Source: an uncultured Erythrobacter sp. (lineage in GTDB: Bacteria; Pseudomonadota; Alphaproteobacteria; Sphingomonadales; Sphingomonadaceae). Taken from it: a stretch of 64,000 nucleotides of DNA. This document shows positions 1 to 8,907 of this stretch, one piece after another. Every line of letters starts with the position of its first letter. The stretch's first letter is position 1. The position numbers were made by a program, and so were the translations under genes. The notes beneath the pieces are model-generated. The model was not told where the DNA came from and did not search any database. It saw only the letters and a program-made list of their open reading frames with translations. The DNA lies in the NCBI GenBank assembly GCA_947488755.1, contig CANLAD010000001.1:1733501-1797500 (forward strand), in the 5' to 3' direction.

Positions 1-102
1 CGGGCAAAGGGGTACAGAAAGGGACCAAGCGTGACACAGGCGCCCCCGCGAACGATATTTCGCATGCCGATCGCGCCCCGGCCGACCGTTCAGACCACGG
101 CT

Positions 103-150
103 CGCATGATGGCCCTCATGACACCCCTCATGACACCCTTCGTGATAATA
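103..150. repeat. 12-bp phased direct-repeat array
   Basis: CATGA occurs at 105-109, 117-121 and 129-133, and the variant CGTGA at 141-145. The period is exactly 12 bp. The two middle units share the 12-mer CTCATGACACCC. The array lies about 50-95 bp upstream of a ribbon-helix-helix regulator gene and is followed by an AT-rich patch with the perfect palindrome TAATAGTATTA (146-156). This suggests an operator for the regulator, which is inference. One frame stays open through the array to a stop at 180-182, so the tail of an upstream gene cannot be fully excluded. Confidence 0.5.
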
Positions 151-197
151 GTATTACGATTGACAAAATACATAATAATTGAGAGAGGAATTCCGCG

Positions 198-701
198 ATG
201 AGCTCCGAACCCACCAGTCTCGCTCGCCTCAGCATGAGCCTTCCGGCAGAGCTTTTGCATCACCTCGACATTATGGTCGAGGAACGCGCCCTGCCCTCGC
301 GCTCGCAACTCATCGCGCAACTGATCCGTCATGCGCTGGCCGAGCATGAGGCGATGGTCCGGCCCGAGGAGACGCTCGCGGGGACCATCACGCTGGTCTA
401 TCGCAGCGACAGCGGCAATGTGCGCGAGCAGCTTGCGGCAAAGCAGCTGCAATATCTCAAGGAAGTGATTTCCTCGCAGCACGTCTTTCTCGAAGACGAT
501 CAGTCGCTCGAAGTGCTGCTGGTGCAAGGCCCGGCCCAGCGGCTGGAGGATTTGTGCGATGCGCTGCGCTGCGTGCGCGGGGTGCGCCAGCTCAAGCTTG
601 TCACCACCACCGCCCTGCTCCCGCCGCTGCACGAACAGGACGAGAGCGGCGAAGACGCTTCGTCGGATGACGGCCATTCGCAAAACGGCGTCGCTGCGTG
701 A
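198..701 (+). CDS. NikR-like ribbon-helix-helix transcriptional regulator
   Basis: This 167-aa protein has an N-terminal ribbon-helix-helix DNA-binding segment (about residues 8-50) followed by an ACT-like NikR C-terminal domain (about 60-137). In NikR the regulatory nickel site uses three His and one Cys. Here only the equivalent of the first His of the HVH motif (H95) is present; the second is F97, the Cys position is S103, and the segment that normally supplies the remaining His has none. The protein therefore probably does not sense nickel. The stop overlaps the start of the next gene (GTGA), so it is cotranscribed with the urea/guanidine carboxylase genes and is their likely regulator. 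The start follows GAGAGGAA. Confidence 0.8.
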   Translation: MSSEPTSLARLSMSLPAELLHHLDIMVEERALPSRSQLIAQLIRHALAEHEAMVRPEETLAGTITLVYRSDSGNVREQLAAKQLQYLKEVISSQHVFLEDDQSLEVLLVQGPAQRLEDLCDALRCVRGVRQLKLVTTTALLPPLHEQDESGEDASSDDGHSQNGVAA

Positions 702-1522
702 CAGACACGCTCGCCGATCCCACCCAGGCGCGCGATCATGCGCGCGGGATGACGGGCACCGTGGTCGAGGCGATGCCGACCTTGCCACCCCAAACCGACG
801 ACCTTCCACCCCACATCGGCGCCGACGATCTGCTGTGGGAGGAGACTATCGCGCCCGGCGGCTACAGCGCCCGCCGGATCGCGCGGGGCACGCGGGTCAG
901 GCTGATCGACGTGGCGGGCGACGCCTGCGCCTCGCTCAACATCTTCAACGCCGAAATGCCCACCGAGCGGCTGAACGTCGCGGACACGGTCAAGGTTCAG
1001 TGGAACGGCTATCTCGGCGAAGGCAAGCTGCTGCTGTCCGATATGGGCCGTGTCCTGATGAGCATTCTCGAAGACGAGGCGGGCACCCACGATGCCTTTT
1101 GCGGCACCTCCAACGCGGCGATCAACGAAGCAAAGTACGGCGAGGGGCGCAACAGCGGCGCCTTTCCCAATGGCCGCGACCGAATGCTGATCGGCGCGGC
1201 GAAGTTCGGGCTTCAACGGCGCGACGTCCACCCGTGTGTCAACCTGTTCAAGGGCACTCGGATCGAGGCGGATGGGTCGATCACGCCGCAAATCGGACCG
1301 TTCGATGCGGGGCGCGAAGTGCTGTTGCGCGCCGAAATGGACCTGACCATCGTCATTACCAATTGCCCGCATGTGCTCGACCCGCGCGAGGACTACACCG
1401 GCACCCCCTTGCGCGTCTCCGCGTGGCGCGGCGCGATCACCGCGCAAGACGACGCCATCCGCAACGCGACACCGGAAGGCCAGCGCGCCTTCCTTAACGT
1501 CGAAGACTATTACCGCCGATAA
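698..1522 (+). CDS. urea carboxylase-associated protein, DUF1989 (UAAP2-like)
   Basis: This 274-aa DUF1989 protein starts at GTG, overlapping the regulator stop. About 40 N-terminal residues precede the conserved domain. Paired DUF1989 proteins next to a urea carboxylase homologue were long called urea carboxylase-associated proteins. Work I recall reassigns such pairs as the two subunits of carboxyguanidine deiminase (CgdA/CgdB), which converts carboxyguanidine to allophanate. Conserved-looking stretches include FCGTSNAAINEAKYG and VITNCPHVLDP. Which of the two genes is which subunit cannot be settled by reading alone. Confidence 0.8.
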   Translation: MTDTLADPTQARDHARGMTGTVVEAMPTLPPQTDDLPPHIGADDLLWEETIAPGGYSARRIARGTRVRLIDVAGDACASLNIFNAEMPTERLNVADTVKVQWNGYLGEGKLLLSDMGRVLMSILEDEAGTHDAFCGTSNAAINEAKYGEGRNSGAFPNGRDRMLIGAAKFGLQRRDVHPCVNLFKGTRIEADGSITPQIGPFDAGREVLLRAEMDLTIVITNCPHVLDPREDYTGTPLRVSAWRGAITAQDDAIRNATPEGQRAFLNVEDYYRR

Positions 1523-1535
1523 AGAGGCCCCCTGC

Positions 1536-2180
1536 GTGACCACCATGACCGCCGATACGGCCACCGACGACCTCACGGGGCGGATCGTCCATGACGAGAT
1601 CGTCCCCGCCCGCGCGCCATGGCTGCACGAGGTCAAGGCCGGGCAAAGCCTGCGCATCGTCGATGTGGAAGGCAATCAGGCGGTCGACTTCCTGCTCTAC
1701 GCCGCCGCCGACGATACCGAACGCTACAGCGCGCAGGACACGGTCGCAGCGCAAGGCAACATCTTCCTGCGCCAAGGCACCGTGCTGCGATCGAGCGAGG
1801 GGCGCGCGATGATGACGATCACCGGCAGCGCGGTCGACTATCACGACACGATCGGCGGCGCATGCTCGTGCGAGTCCAACACGCTGCGATACGGCCACCA
1901 CACCAAGGCGCAGCACGCCTGCGTCGAAAATTTCCTCGAAGCCAACCTGACGCAGGGCCGCGGCAAGCGCGACATGGTTTCCAACATCAATTTCTTCATG
2001 AACGTGCCGGTCATGGAGGACGGGACGCTCGGCATCGTCGATGGCATTTCGGCCCCCGGCCTCACCGTCGATCTGCGCGCGGAGATGGACGTGATCGTCG
2101 TCGTCTCCAATTGCCCGCAGATCAACAATCCGTGCAACGCCTTCGACCCGACGCCGGTTCGCATGATCGTGACCGAATGA
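1536..2180 (+). CDS. urea carboxylase-associated protein, DUF1989 (UAAP1-like)
   Basis: This is the second DUF1989 paralogue, 214 aa from GTG at 1536, which sits 9 bp after AAAGAGG; ATG at 1545 is the alternative. It contains CSCESNTLRYGHH and VVSNCPQINNPCNAF, parallel to motifs of the preceding protein, which fits two related subunits of one enzyme. The next gene starts within its stop codon (ATGA). The likely role is the partner subunit of carboxyguanidine deiminase, producing allophanate for the hydrolase at the end of the operon. That role comes from family knowledge and gene order rather than a catalytic residue I can identify. Confidence 0.8.
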   Translation: MTTMTADTATDDLTGRIVHDEIVPARAPWLHEVKAGQSLRIVDVEGNQAVDFLLYAAADDTERYSAQDTVAAQGNIFLRQGTVLRSSEGRAMMTITGSAVDYHDTIGGACSCESNTLRYGHHTKAQHACVENFLEANLTQGRGKRDMVSNINFFMNVPVMEDGTLGIVDGISAPGLTVDLRAEMDVIVVVSNCPQINNPCNAFDPTPVRMIVTE

Positions 2181-5100
2181 GCGCAGGGGCGGCTTCGCAG
2201 ACGGTTCTGGTCGCGAACCGGGGGGCGATCGCGACCAGGATCATCCGCACCGTGCGCCGCATGGGATTGCGATCCGTCGCCGTCTATTCGCAAGCCGATG
2301 CGGGATCGCTCCATGTGACGCAGGCCGACCATGCCGTGTGCATCGGCCCCGCCCCGGCGGCGGAAAGCTATCTAGATGGCGAGCGGATTATCGCCGCCGC
2401 GCGCGAAACCGGCGCGGGCCTGATCCATCCGGGCTATGGCTTTCTGTCGGAGAACGCCGATTTTGCCGAAAGCTGCGAGGCGGCGGGTATCGCCTTTGTC
2501 GGCCCGGCCCCCGAGCACATCCGCACCTTCGGCCTCAAGCACACCGCCCGCGCTCTGGCAGAGGAGAACGGCGTGCCGCTCGCGCCCGGCACCGGGCTGC
2601 TGACCGATGCCGATGCCGCCGTCGAGGCCGCGCGCGCCATCGGCTATCCGGTCATGCTCAAGGCCACGGCGGGCGGCGGCGGGATCGGGATGCGGGTCTG
2701 CCAGGACGAGGCCGCATTGCGCGACAGCTTCGCCAGTGTGGTGCGTCTTGGCGGCAGCAATTTCGGCGATGCCGGAGTCTTCCTCGAACGGTTCATCGCG
2801 CAGGCCCGGCATATCGAAGTGCAGATTTTCGGCGACGGTGCGGGCCGCGTCATGCCGCTGGGCGAGCGCGACTGCTCGCTCCAGCGCCGCAATCAGAAAG
2901 TGGTCGAGGAAGCGCCTGCGCCCGACCTCGCCGAAGAAACCCGGCGCGCGCTGGTCGATGCCGCCGTCCGCTTGGGGGAGGCGGCGCAGTATCGCTCGGC
3001 AGGGACAGTCGAATTTCTGTTCGATGCGGCGCGCGAGGAATTCTTCTTCCTGGAAATGAACACGCGGCTCCAGGTCGAACACGGCGTCACCGAGGAGGTG
3101 ATGGGCATCGACCTCGTCGAATGGATGATCCGGGGCGCGTGTGGCGATTTCGCAATGCTGGATGGCGAAGCCCCGACGCCGCGCGGCCATGCGGTGCAGG
3201 CGCGGCTCTATGCCGAAGATCCGGCGATGGATTACCGCCCCACCACCGGCACGCTCACCCATGTCGACTTTCCCCGCGACATCCGGGCCGAAACATGGTG
3301 CGAGGCGGGCAGCGTCGTCAGCGCATGGTACGACCCGATGATCGCCAAGCTGATCGCCCATGCACCGACGCGCAAGGGCGCGATCGAGGCGCTTCAGTCG
3401 GCGCTCGATGACAGCCGCGTCGACGGGATCGAGACTAATCTGCGCTGGCTGCGCGAAGTGGTGCGGGATCCGGATTTCGTTTCCGGGCGGGTCGGAACGA
3501 AACTGCTCGAAGGGATCGAATACGCACCGCGCAGCGTGCGGGTCATTTCCGGGGGCACGGCGACCAGCGTGCAGGACTGGCCCGGCCGCGAGGGGCTGTG
3601 GGCGGTCGGCGTGCCGCCATCGGGGCCGATGGACGACCTGTCGTTTCGGCTGGGCAACCGGATGCTCGGCAATCCGGAAGGGACCGCCGGGCTGGAAGTG
3701 ACGTTCACCGGGCCGACGCTGCAATTTACGAGCGCAGCGCGCATCTGCCTGACCGGCGCTGACTTCGGCGCGACGCTCGATGGCGAGACGGTCGCGACAG
3801 GCACGCCGCTCGATGTGGCCGCCGGGCAGACGCTGGCGCTCGGCCGGGTGAGCGGCGCAGGAGTGCGCGGCTATGTGCTGTTCGCGGGCGGGCTCGATAT
3901 CCCGGCCTATCTCGGCAGCCGCGCCACGTTCGAGCTCGGCCAGTTCGGCGGCCACGCCGCGCGGCGGCTGGTGGCTGGCGACACGCTGCATCTGGGGCAG
4001 GTCAAGACCGGAGAGGCACGGCGCCCTGGCGGCGCGCCCGAACTCTCCGACATCTGGACTGTGCGCGTCACATACGGCCCGCACGGCGCACCCGACTTCT
4101 TTACCGACGACGATATCGCAGCGATGCTCGATGCGCGCTGGCAGGTGCATTATAACAGCAACCGCACCGGCGTTCGGCTGACCGGCCCGAAGCCGCGCTG
4201 GGCACGTGCTGACGGGGACGAGGCGGGGCTTCACCCTTCGAACATTCACGACAACCCCTACGCAATCGGCGCGGTCGATTTTACCGGCGACATGCCGATC
4301 ATCCTCGGGCCGGACGGGCCATCGCTCGGCGGGTTCGTGTGCCCCTTCGTCGTGATCGCGGCGGATCGTTGGAAGATCGGGCAATTGGCGCCGGGCAATC
4401 GGGTGCGTTTCCAGCCGGTGACCATCGAGCAGGCGCAGGCAGCGGACCAGGCGAAGGCGGCGCTGCTGGCGGGTCAGACCTGCGCCGACACGGCATCCAT
4501 CACCGCGATCTCCGACCTGTCCCCGATCCTCGCCGAGATTCCGGCGCAGGGCCAGCGCCCGCGCACCGTCTATCGCCAGCAGGGCGACCGCAACATCCTC
4601 GTCGAATACGGTCCGATCGTGCTCGATATCGAGCTGCGCATCCGCGTCCACGCGCTGCTCACCGAGCTGGAGGCGATGGATCTGCCGGGCGTCATCGACA
4701 TCGTGCCGGGCATCCGCTCGCTGCAGTTACATTTCGACGGCAAGGCCCTCGACCAGCGCGCGGCTCTCACCGCCCTGATGCAGGCGGAGGAGCGGCTGGG
4801 GGATCTGGAGAATTTCACCGTCCCCTCGCGCATTGTCCATCTGCCGCTGAGCTGGCGCGATCCGGCGATAGTCGAGACGATCGAGAAGTACATGGGCGCG
4901 GTGCGCGGCGATGCGCCGTGGTGCCCGGACAACATCGAATTCATCCGCCGGGTGAACGGCCTGCCCGATGCCGCGGCGGTCAAGGATATCGTGTTCGATG
5001 CAAGCTACCTCGTCATGGGTCTGGGCGATGTCTATCTCGGCGCGCCGGTCGCCACCCCGGTCGATCCGCGCCACCGGCTCGTCACCACCAAGTACAATCC

Positions 5101-5794
5101 CGCGCGCACCTGGACCCCGCCCAATGTCGTGGGCATCGGCGGGGCTTATATGTGCATCTACGGGATGGAGGGGCCGGGCGGCTACCAGCTGTTCGGCCGC
5201 ACGATCCAGGTGTGGAACACCTACCGCCAGACCGACGCCTTCGTCGATGGCAAGCCGTGGCTGCTGCGCTTCTTCGATCAGATCCGCTTTTTCGAGGTCA
5301 GTGCGCAGGAGCTGGAAGAATGGCGCCGCGATTTCCCCACCGGCCGCCGCGCGATCGAGGTCGAAGAGTCCGAATTCAGCCTCGCCGAGCATCGCGCTTT
5401 TCTGAAGCAGAACGCCGAAAGCATTCGCGCGTTTGAGGAGCAACGCCAGACCGCCTTCGACGCAGAACGCGCCGCGTGGGAACGCAGCGGCGAATTCGAC
5501 CGCGTGAGCGAGCTGATCGAGAGCGCCGAAGGCGAGCAATCCGCTACGCCCGAGGTCGAAATACCCGACGACAGCGAACTCGTCGAAGCACCCTTCGGCG
5601 GCAGCGTGTGGAAGCTGATGGTGGAAGAGGGCGATGCGGTCGAGCAAGGCGATATCATCGCCGTGATCGAGGCGATGAAGATGGAAAGCCCGCTCGAAAG
5701 CCCGGGCGCAGGGACTGTTTCCGCGCTGTATATAAAGGAGCGTCAGGCGATCGAACCCGGCGCACCGATCCTCGCGCTGAAGCAGACCGCATGA
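2177..5794 (+). CDS. biotin-dependent urea/guanidine carboxylase
   Basis: This 1205-aa multidomain carboxylase has a biotin carboxylase module (about residues 8-450, ATP-grasp glycine loop TAGGGGIGMR). Two carboxyltransferase modules of the KipA/AHS2 type (about 455-770) and KipI/AHS1 type (about 790-1010) follow, then a linker and a C-terminal biotinyl domain. The biotin-accepting lysine is K1168 in EAMKM. It uses ATP and bicarbonate to carboxylate urea or guanidine. The adjacent DUF1989 pair favours guanidine, because urea carboxylase itself yields allophanate and needs no deiminase. ATG at 2177 overlaps the previous stop. A longer in-frame upstream extension overlaps the preceding gene and was rejected. 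Confidence 0.9.
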   Translation: MSAGAASQTVLVANRGAIATRIIRTVRRMGLRSVAVYSQADAGSLHVTQADHAVCIGPAPAAESYLDGERIIAAARETGAGLIHPGYGFLSENADFAESCEAAGIAFVGPAPEHIRTFGLKHTARALAEENGVPLAPGTGLLTDADAAVEAARAIGYPVMLKATAGGGGIGMRVCQDEAALRDSFASVVRLGGSNFGDAGVFLERFIAQARHIEVQIFGDGAGRVMPLGERDCSLQRRNQKVVEEAPAPDLAEETRRALVDAAVRLGEAAQYRSAGTVEFLFDAAREEFFFLEMNTRLQVEHGVTEEVMGIDLVEWMIRGACGDFAMLDGEAPTPRGHAVQARLYAEDPAMDYRPTTGTLTHVDFPRDIRAETWCEAGSVVSAWYDPMIAKLIAHAPTRKGAIEALQSALDDSRVDGIETNLRWLREVVRDPDFVSGRVGTKLLEGIEYAPRSVRVISGGTATSVQDWPGREGLWAVGVPPSGPMDDLSFRLGNRMLGNPEGTAGLEVTFTGPTLQFTSAARICLTGADFGATLDGETVATGTPLDVAAGQTLALGRVSGAGVRGYVLFAGGLDIPAYLGSRATFELGQFGGHAARRLVAGDTLHLGQVKTGEARRPGGAPELSDIWTVRVTYGPHGAPDFFTDDDIAAMLDARWQVHYNSNRTGVRLTGPKPRWARADGDEAGLHPSNIHDNPYAIGAVDFTGDMPIILGPDGPSLGGFVCPFVVIAADRWKIGQLAPGNRVRFQPVTIEQAQAADQAKAALLAGQTCADTASITAISDLSPILAEIPAQGQRPRTVYRQQGDRNILVEYGPIVLDIELRIRVHALLTELEAMDLPGVIDIVPGIRSLQLHFDGKALDQRAALTALMQAEERLGDLENFTVPSRIVHLPLSWRDPAIVETIEKYMGAVRGDAPWCPDNIEFIRRVNGLPDAAAVKDIVFDASYLVMGLGDVYLGAPVATPVDPRHRLVTTKYNPARTWTPPNVVGIGGAYMCIYGMEGPGGYQLFGRTIQVWNTYRQTDAFVDGKPWLLRFFDQIRFFEVSAQELEEWRRDFPTGRRAIEVEESEFSLAEHRAFLKQNAESIRAFEEQRQTAFDAERAAWERSGEFDRVSELIESAEGEQSATPEVEIPDDSELVEAPFGGSVWKLMVEEGDAVEQGDIIAVIEAMKMESPLESPGAGTVSALYIKERQAIEPGAPILALKQTA

Positions 5795-7557
5795 GCGCCG
5801 AACGGTCGCACGCCGCCGCCATCGCCGCAGCGGTGAATGGCGGGGAGACCAGCGCGGAAGCGATCGCGCAGGATACGCTTGCACGAATAGCAGACTATGA
5901 CGCCATCCAGCCGCAAATCTGGATCACCCGCGCCTCGAGCGAAGCGGTGCTGGACGCCGCGCGCGCGGTCGATGCGCGGGTGGCAAAGGGCGAGAAGCTG
6001 CCGCTGGCGGGCGTGCCTTTCGCGGTGAAGGACAATATCGACGTCGCGGGGTTCGAGACCACCGCCGCCTGCCCCGCCTTCGCTTACACGCCCGGCGCAT
6101 CAGCCACGGCGGTCGCAAGACTGCTGGACGCGGGCGCGATTTGCATTGGAAAGACCAATCTCGACCAGTTCGCCACCGGCCTCGTCGGCACGCGCAGCCC
6201 TTATGGCATTCCGCGCAATGCCTATAACCGCGACTATGTCAGCGGCGGATCGAGTTCCGGGTCGGCGGTTGCCGTCGCCGCCGGACTGGTCTGCTTCGCG
6301 CTCGGGACCGATACCGCCGGGTCTGGCCGTGTCCCTGCGGCGTTCAACCACCTCACCGGCTTCAAACCGAGCAAGGGGCGCTGGAGCACTTCAGGGCTGG
6401 TCCCCGCCTGCCGTTCTCTCGACTGCATCACGGTGTTCACCCGCCAGCCCGCCGATGCGCGGCTGGTGGACGAGGTGATTGCGGGTTTCGATGCCTCGGA
6501 TCCCTATTCGCGCGCCCTCGACGATCGCGAGCTCAAACCGGAGCGGATCGGCGTCCCGCGCCGAGACCAGCGGGTTTGTTTCGGCGATGGCGAGTCGGAA
6601 TACCTCTACGACAAGGCCTTGGATCGTCTCGCGACCATCGGCGAGATCGTCGAGATCGACGCCACCGCGCTCAACGAAGCGGCCAGCCTGCTTTACGATG
6701 GCCCCTGGATTGCGGAGCGCGCAGCGGCGCTCGAATACCTTTTGCAAAGCGATCCCGATGCGATCCACGAAACCGTCCGCCTGCTGGTCGAGCGCGGAGC
6801 CGAAATCGGTGCGGTGGATGTGTTCAAGGGCATGTATCGCCTCGCCGAACTGGCGCGCGAAACAGAGGCGATGTGGCGCGATGTCGACCTGCTCGCCTTC
6901 CCCACTACCGGCACGATCTACCGCGTTGCCGAAGTGCTGGCCTCCCCCGTCGCGCTCAACAGCAATCTGGGACGCTACACCAATTTCGTGAACCTGCTCG
7001 ACATGGCGGCCATCGCCGTGCCGGCGGGCACCCGCGCGAACGACACCGGCTTTGGCATCACCCTGATCGGCCCCGCGCACAGCGACCTCGCCTTGATCGC
7101 GCTGGCCGAAGACTACCTCGCGGCGGCAGACCTGCCTGCCCCGCCCCCGCTCGATCTGGAGGGAAAGATGGAAAGCGTGAAACTCGCCGTCGTCGGCGCG
7201 CATCTGAAGGACATGCCGCTGCATTGGCAACTCACGTCGCGCGATGCGCGGTTCGTGGGGGCGTTCGAGACCCAGGCGACCTATCGCCTCTACGCCATTG
7301 CGAACAGCACGCCGCCAAAGCCCGCGCTGGTCCAAAGCGATGATGGCGCCGCGATCAAGGTGGAGGTTTACGAGCTTGATATCGCGGCATTCGGCAGTTT
7401 CGTCGCCGAAGTGCCCCCGCCGCTGGCGATTGGCACGGTGACGCTGTCCGACGGAACGAGCGTGAAAGGCTTCGTCGCGGAGCCGCGCGCGACCGCGGGC
7501 GCGCAGGATATCACCCATCTCGGCGGCTGGCGGACCTTTATCGAAAGCGCCGCGTAG
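5791..7557 (+). CDS. atzF: allophanate hydrolase
   Basis: This 588-aa cytoplasmic amidase-signature enzyme hydrolyses allophanate to ammonia and CO2, the last step of the pathway. The Ser-cisSer-Lys triad is visible as K80 (FAVKDNI), S154 (SGGSSSGS) and S178 (DTAGSGR), and the spacing matches the amidase signature family. After the amidase domain (to about residue 450) a C-terminal domain (about 465-588) resembles the second domain of allophanate hydrolases, which acts on the N-carboxycarbamate intermediate. The ATG overlaps the carboxylase stop by 4 bp, so all enzymes of the operon are translationally coupled. Confidence 0.93.
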   Translation: MSAERSHAAAIAAAVNGGETSAEAIAQDTLARIADYDAIQPQIWITRASSEAVLDAARAVDARVAKGEKLPLAGVPFAVKDNIDVAGFETTAACPAFAYTPGASATAVARLLDAGAICIGKTNLDQFATGLVGTRSPYGIPRNAYNRDYVSGGSSSGSAVAVAAGLVCFALGTDTAGSGRVPAAFNHLTGFKPSKGRWSTSGLVPACRSLDCITVFTRQPADARLVDEVIAGFDASDPYSRALDDRELKPERIGVPRRDQRVCFGDGESEYLYDKALDRLATIGEIVEIDATALNEAASLLYDGPWIAERAAALEYLLQSDPDAIHETVRLLVERGAEIGAVDVFKGMYRLAELARETEAMWRDVDLLAFPTTGTIYRVAEVLASPVALNSNLGRYTNFVNLLDMAAIAVPAGTRANDTGFGITLIGPAHSDLALIALAEDYLAAADLPAPPPLDLEGKMESVKLAVVGAHLKDMPLHWQLTSRDARFVGAFETQATYRLYAIANSTPPKPALVQSDDGAAIKVEVYELDIAAFGSFVAEVPPPLAIGTVTLSDGTSVKGFVAEPRATAGAQDITHLGGWRTFIESAA

Positions 7558-7632
7558 GCTTAGAATATTACAAATTTTAGTCGTCTGGAGATTCAAGAAT
7601 GCTCCGTTAGCCAACAGCGCGCAATGTTACTC

Positions 7633-7660
7633 TTGACGACCTGCGTAATATCGCTAGGTT
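7633..7660 (+). promoter_or_regulatory. candidate sigma-70 promoter
   Basis: TTGACG (7633-7638) is followed after 16 bp by TAGGTT (7655-7660), upstream of the fatty-acid-hydroxylase-family gene. The -35 matches consensus at five of six bases; the -10 is weak. I see no other element in the surrounding gap (7558-7782). Confidence 0.3.
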
Positions 7661-7782
7661 GCGGTCCACAGCCAAAACAAAAAATCGCTCATGGGAGAGC
7701 TCAGCGTCCATCTCGCCGGTCAACCCGGCGCGCAGGCGCGATGTCTCAAGCCTTGGTCTTTCCATTCGTGGGGAATACGAAA

Positions 7783-8790
7783 ATGAGCGGAACGCGCGTC
7801 GGAAACAGGATTATCGGTGCTGATGCCCCCGTGACGGTGGGCTGGGAGAATATCGGGCGGGTCGAAGGCGGTCCGATCAAGCAATTCGTCTTCACCTATT
7901 TCCAGCCGTTCTTCCTCTTTTCCTTCATTGCCTTCTGGTATTACGCGCCCAACTCCATCGCCGTCGCATCGACCGCGTTCGCCATGGCGCTGGCGTTCCG
8001 CATTCTCTTGTTGGGACTGGAATGGGTCAATCCGCGCTATGACAGCTGGCGCCTGACCTGGAAGGAATTCGCCACCGATCTGTTCTATGTCGGCCTTGGC
8101 TACACCATCCTGCGCATGGTCGATGTCTATATTGGCGACGGCGTCATCATCGAATTCGTCCAGACCTCGTTCGACTGGGAGAGCTTTTCCTGGTTCACCG
8201 CCATGCCGCTGCTGGTTCAGGCGCTTGCGATCTCGATGATCTTCGATTTCGGGCAGTACTGGATGCATCGCGGGATGCACAATTGGTATCCCCTGTGGCT
8301 GACCCACGCGCCGCATCACTACATCACGCAGCTCAACATCAACAAAGGCGCGGTCGGCAATCCGGTCGAGCTGTTCCTGATCGGCCTTGGCGTCGGCGGT
8401 TTCTTCGACTTCCTGCCGCGCGCTTTCCTGATCGCCGGAGCCATCGGCGTGACGGTCGGCATTTATCAGCACATCAATGTGCGCTTCAACACGCCCGCAT
8501 GGTGGCGCTTCATCTTCAACACGACCGAGCATCACAGCGTCCACCATTCGCAGGATTACGAGGCGACCCGCAGCAATTACTCCGCAACCTGGATCATCTG
8601 GGATCGCATCTTTGGCACCTGCGTCGATGGCGAGGCCGAGGTGCTCGGCATGGAGGGCGGGCGCCGGATGGACATTCGCGAGACCATGCACTTCCCTTTC
8701 ACCGAAGGGTACAAGTCGACGAAGGCCTGGCTTGGGCAAAAGCTGAAGCCGCAGCTTGCGAGCGACCAACATAGAGAGCCGGCCGAGTAA
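7783..8790 (+). CDS. sterol desaturase / fatty acid hydroxylase family membrane protein
   Basis: This 335-aa integral membrane protein has several hydrophobic helices and the clustered histidine motifs of the non-haem di-iron fatty acid hydroxylase superfamily: HRGMH, HAPHH and HHSVHH. These histidines would bind two iron atoms for O2-dependent hydroxylation or desaturation of a lipid. The substrate cannot be read from sequence; carotenoid, sterol-like and fatty acid substrates all occur in the family. I chose ATG 7783 because GGGGAA lies about 8 bp upstream. ATG 7741 in the same frame would add 14 residues. Confidence 0.85.
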   Translation: MSGTRVGNRIIGADAPVTVGWENIGRVEGGPIKQFVFTYFQPFFLFSFIAFWYYAPNSIAVASTAFAMALAFRILLLGLEWVNPRYDSWRLTWKEFATDLFYVGLGYTILRMVDVYIGDGVIIEFVQTSFDWESFSWFTAMPLLVQALAISMIFDFGQYWMHRGMHNWYPLWLTHAPHHYITQLNINKGAVGNPVELFLIGLGVGGFFDFLPRAFLIAGAIGVTVGIYQHINVRFNTPAWWRFIFNTTEHHSVHHSQDYEATRSNYSATWIIWDRIFGTCVDGEAEVLGMEGGRRMDIRETMHFPFTEGYKSTKAWLGQKLKPQLASDQHREPAE

Positions 8791-8803
8791 CGGCAGGCCA
8801 CCG

Positions 8804-8830
8804 CCGGCTTCTGAGGGGAGCCGAGTTTTT
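8804..8830 (+). terminator. candidate intrinsic terminator
   Basis: Arms CGGCT (8805-8809) and AGCCG (8819-8823) are followed by AGTTTTT. The stem is short but has a T-run, and it lies 14 bp after the stop of the fatty-acid-hydroxylase-family gene. Confidence 0.4.
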
Positions 8831-8907
8831 CGAGAGGCGAGCGTTTCCGACCCCGCGATTGCGGGAACGGGACCGGCTTGCCGCCAGCCGGGGGGCTTTG
8901 CACGCCA

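Noticed and set aside
3..182. Open frame from the left edge reading HDTP-like repeats to a stop at 180-182.
   Set aside because: The last third is AT-rich with rare codons such as ATA, unlike the rest of the window. Without the upstream sequence I treat it as non-coding.
1..197. Guanidine-I (ykkC) riboswitch expected before a guanidine carboxylase operon.
   Set aside because: I could not find the conserved purine-rich pairing elements on the plus strand in this stretch.
1619..2176. N-terminal extension of the carboxylase frame inside the preceding gene.
   Set aside because: It lies wholly within the second DUF1989 gene. The ATGA overlap at 2177 gives a normal start.
2372..4651. Long minus-strand ORF of 759 codons.
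   Set aside because: It is antisense to the carboxylase and has the Arg/Asp/His-rich composition of a high-GC shadow frame.
5476..5790. Upstream extension of the allophanate hydrolase frame.
   Set aside because: It overlaps the biotinyl domain of the carboxylase and reads as Arg-rich shadow sequence.
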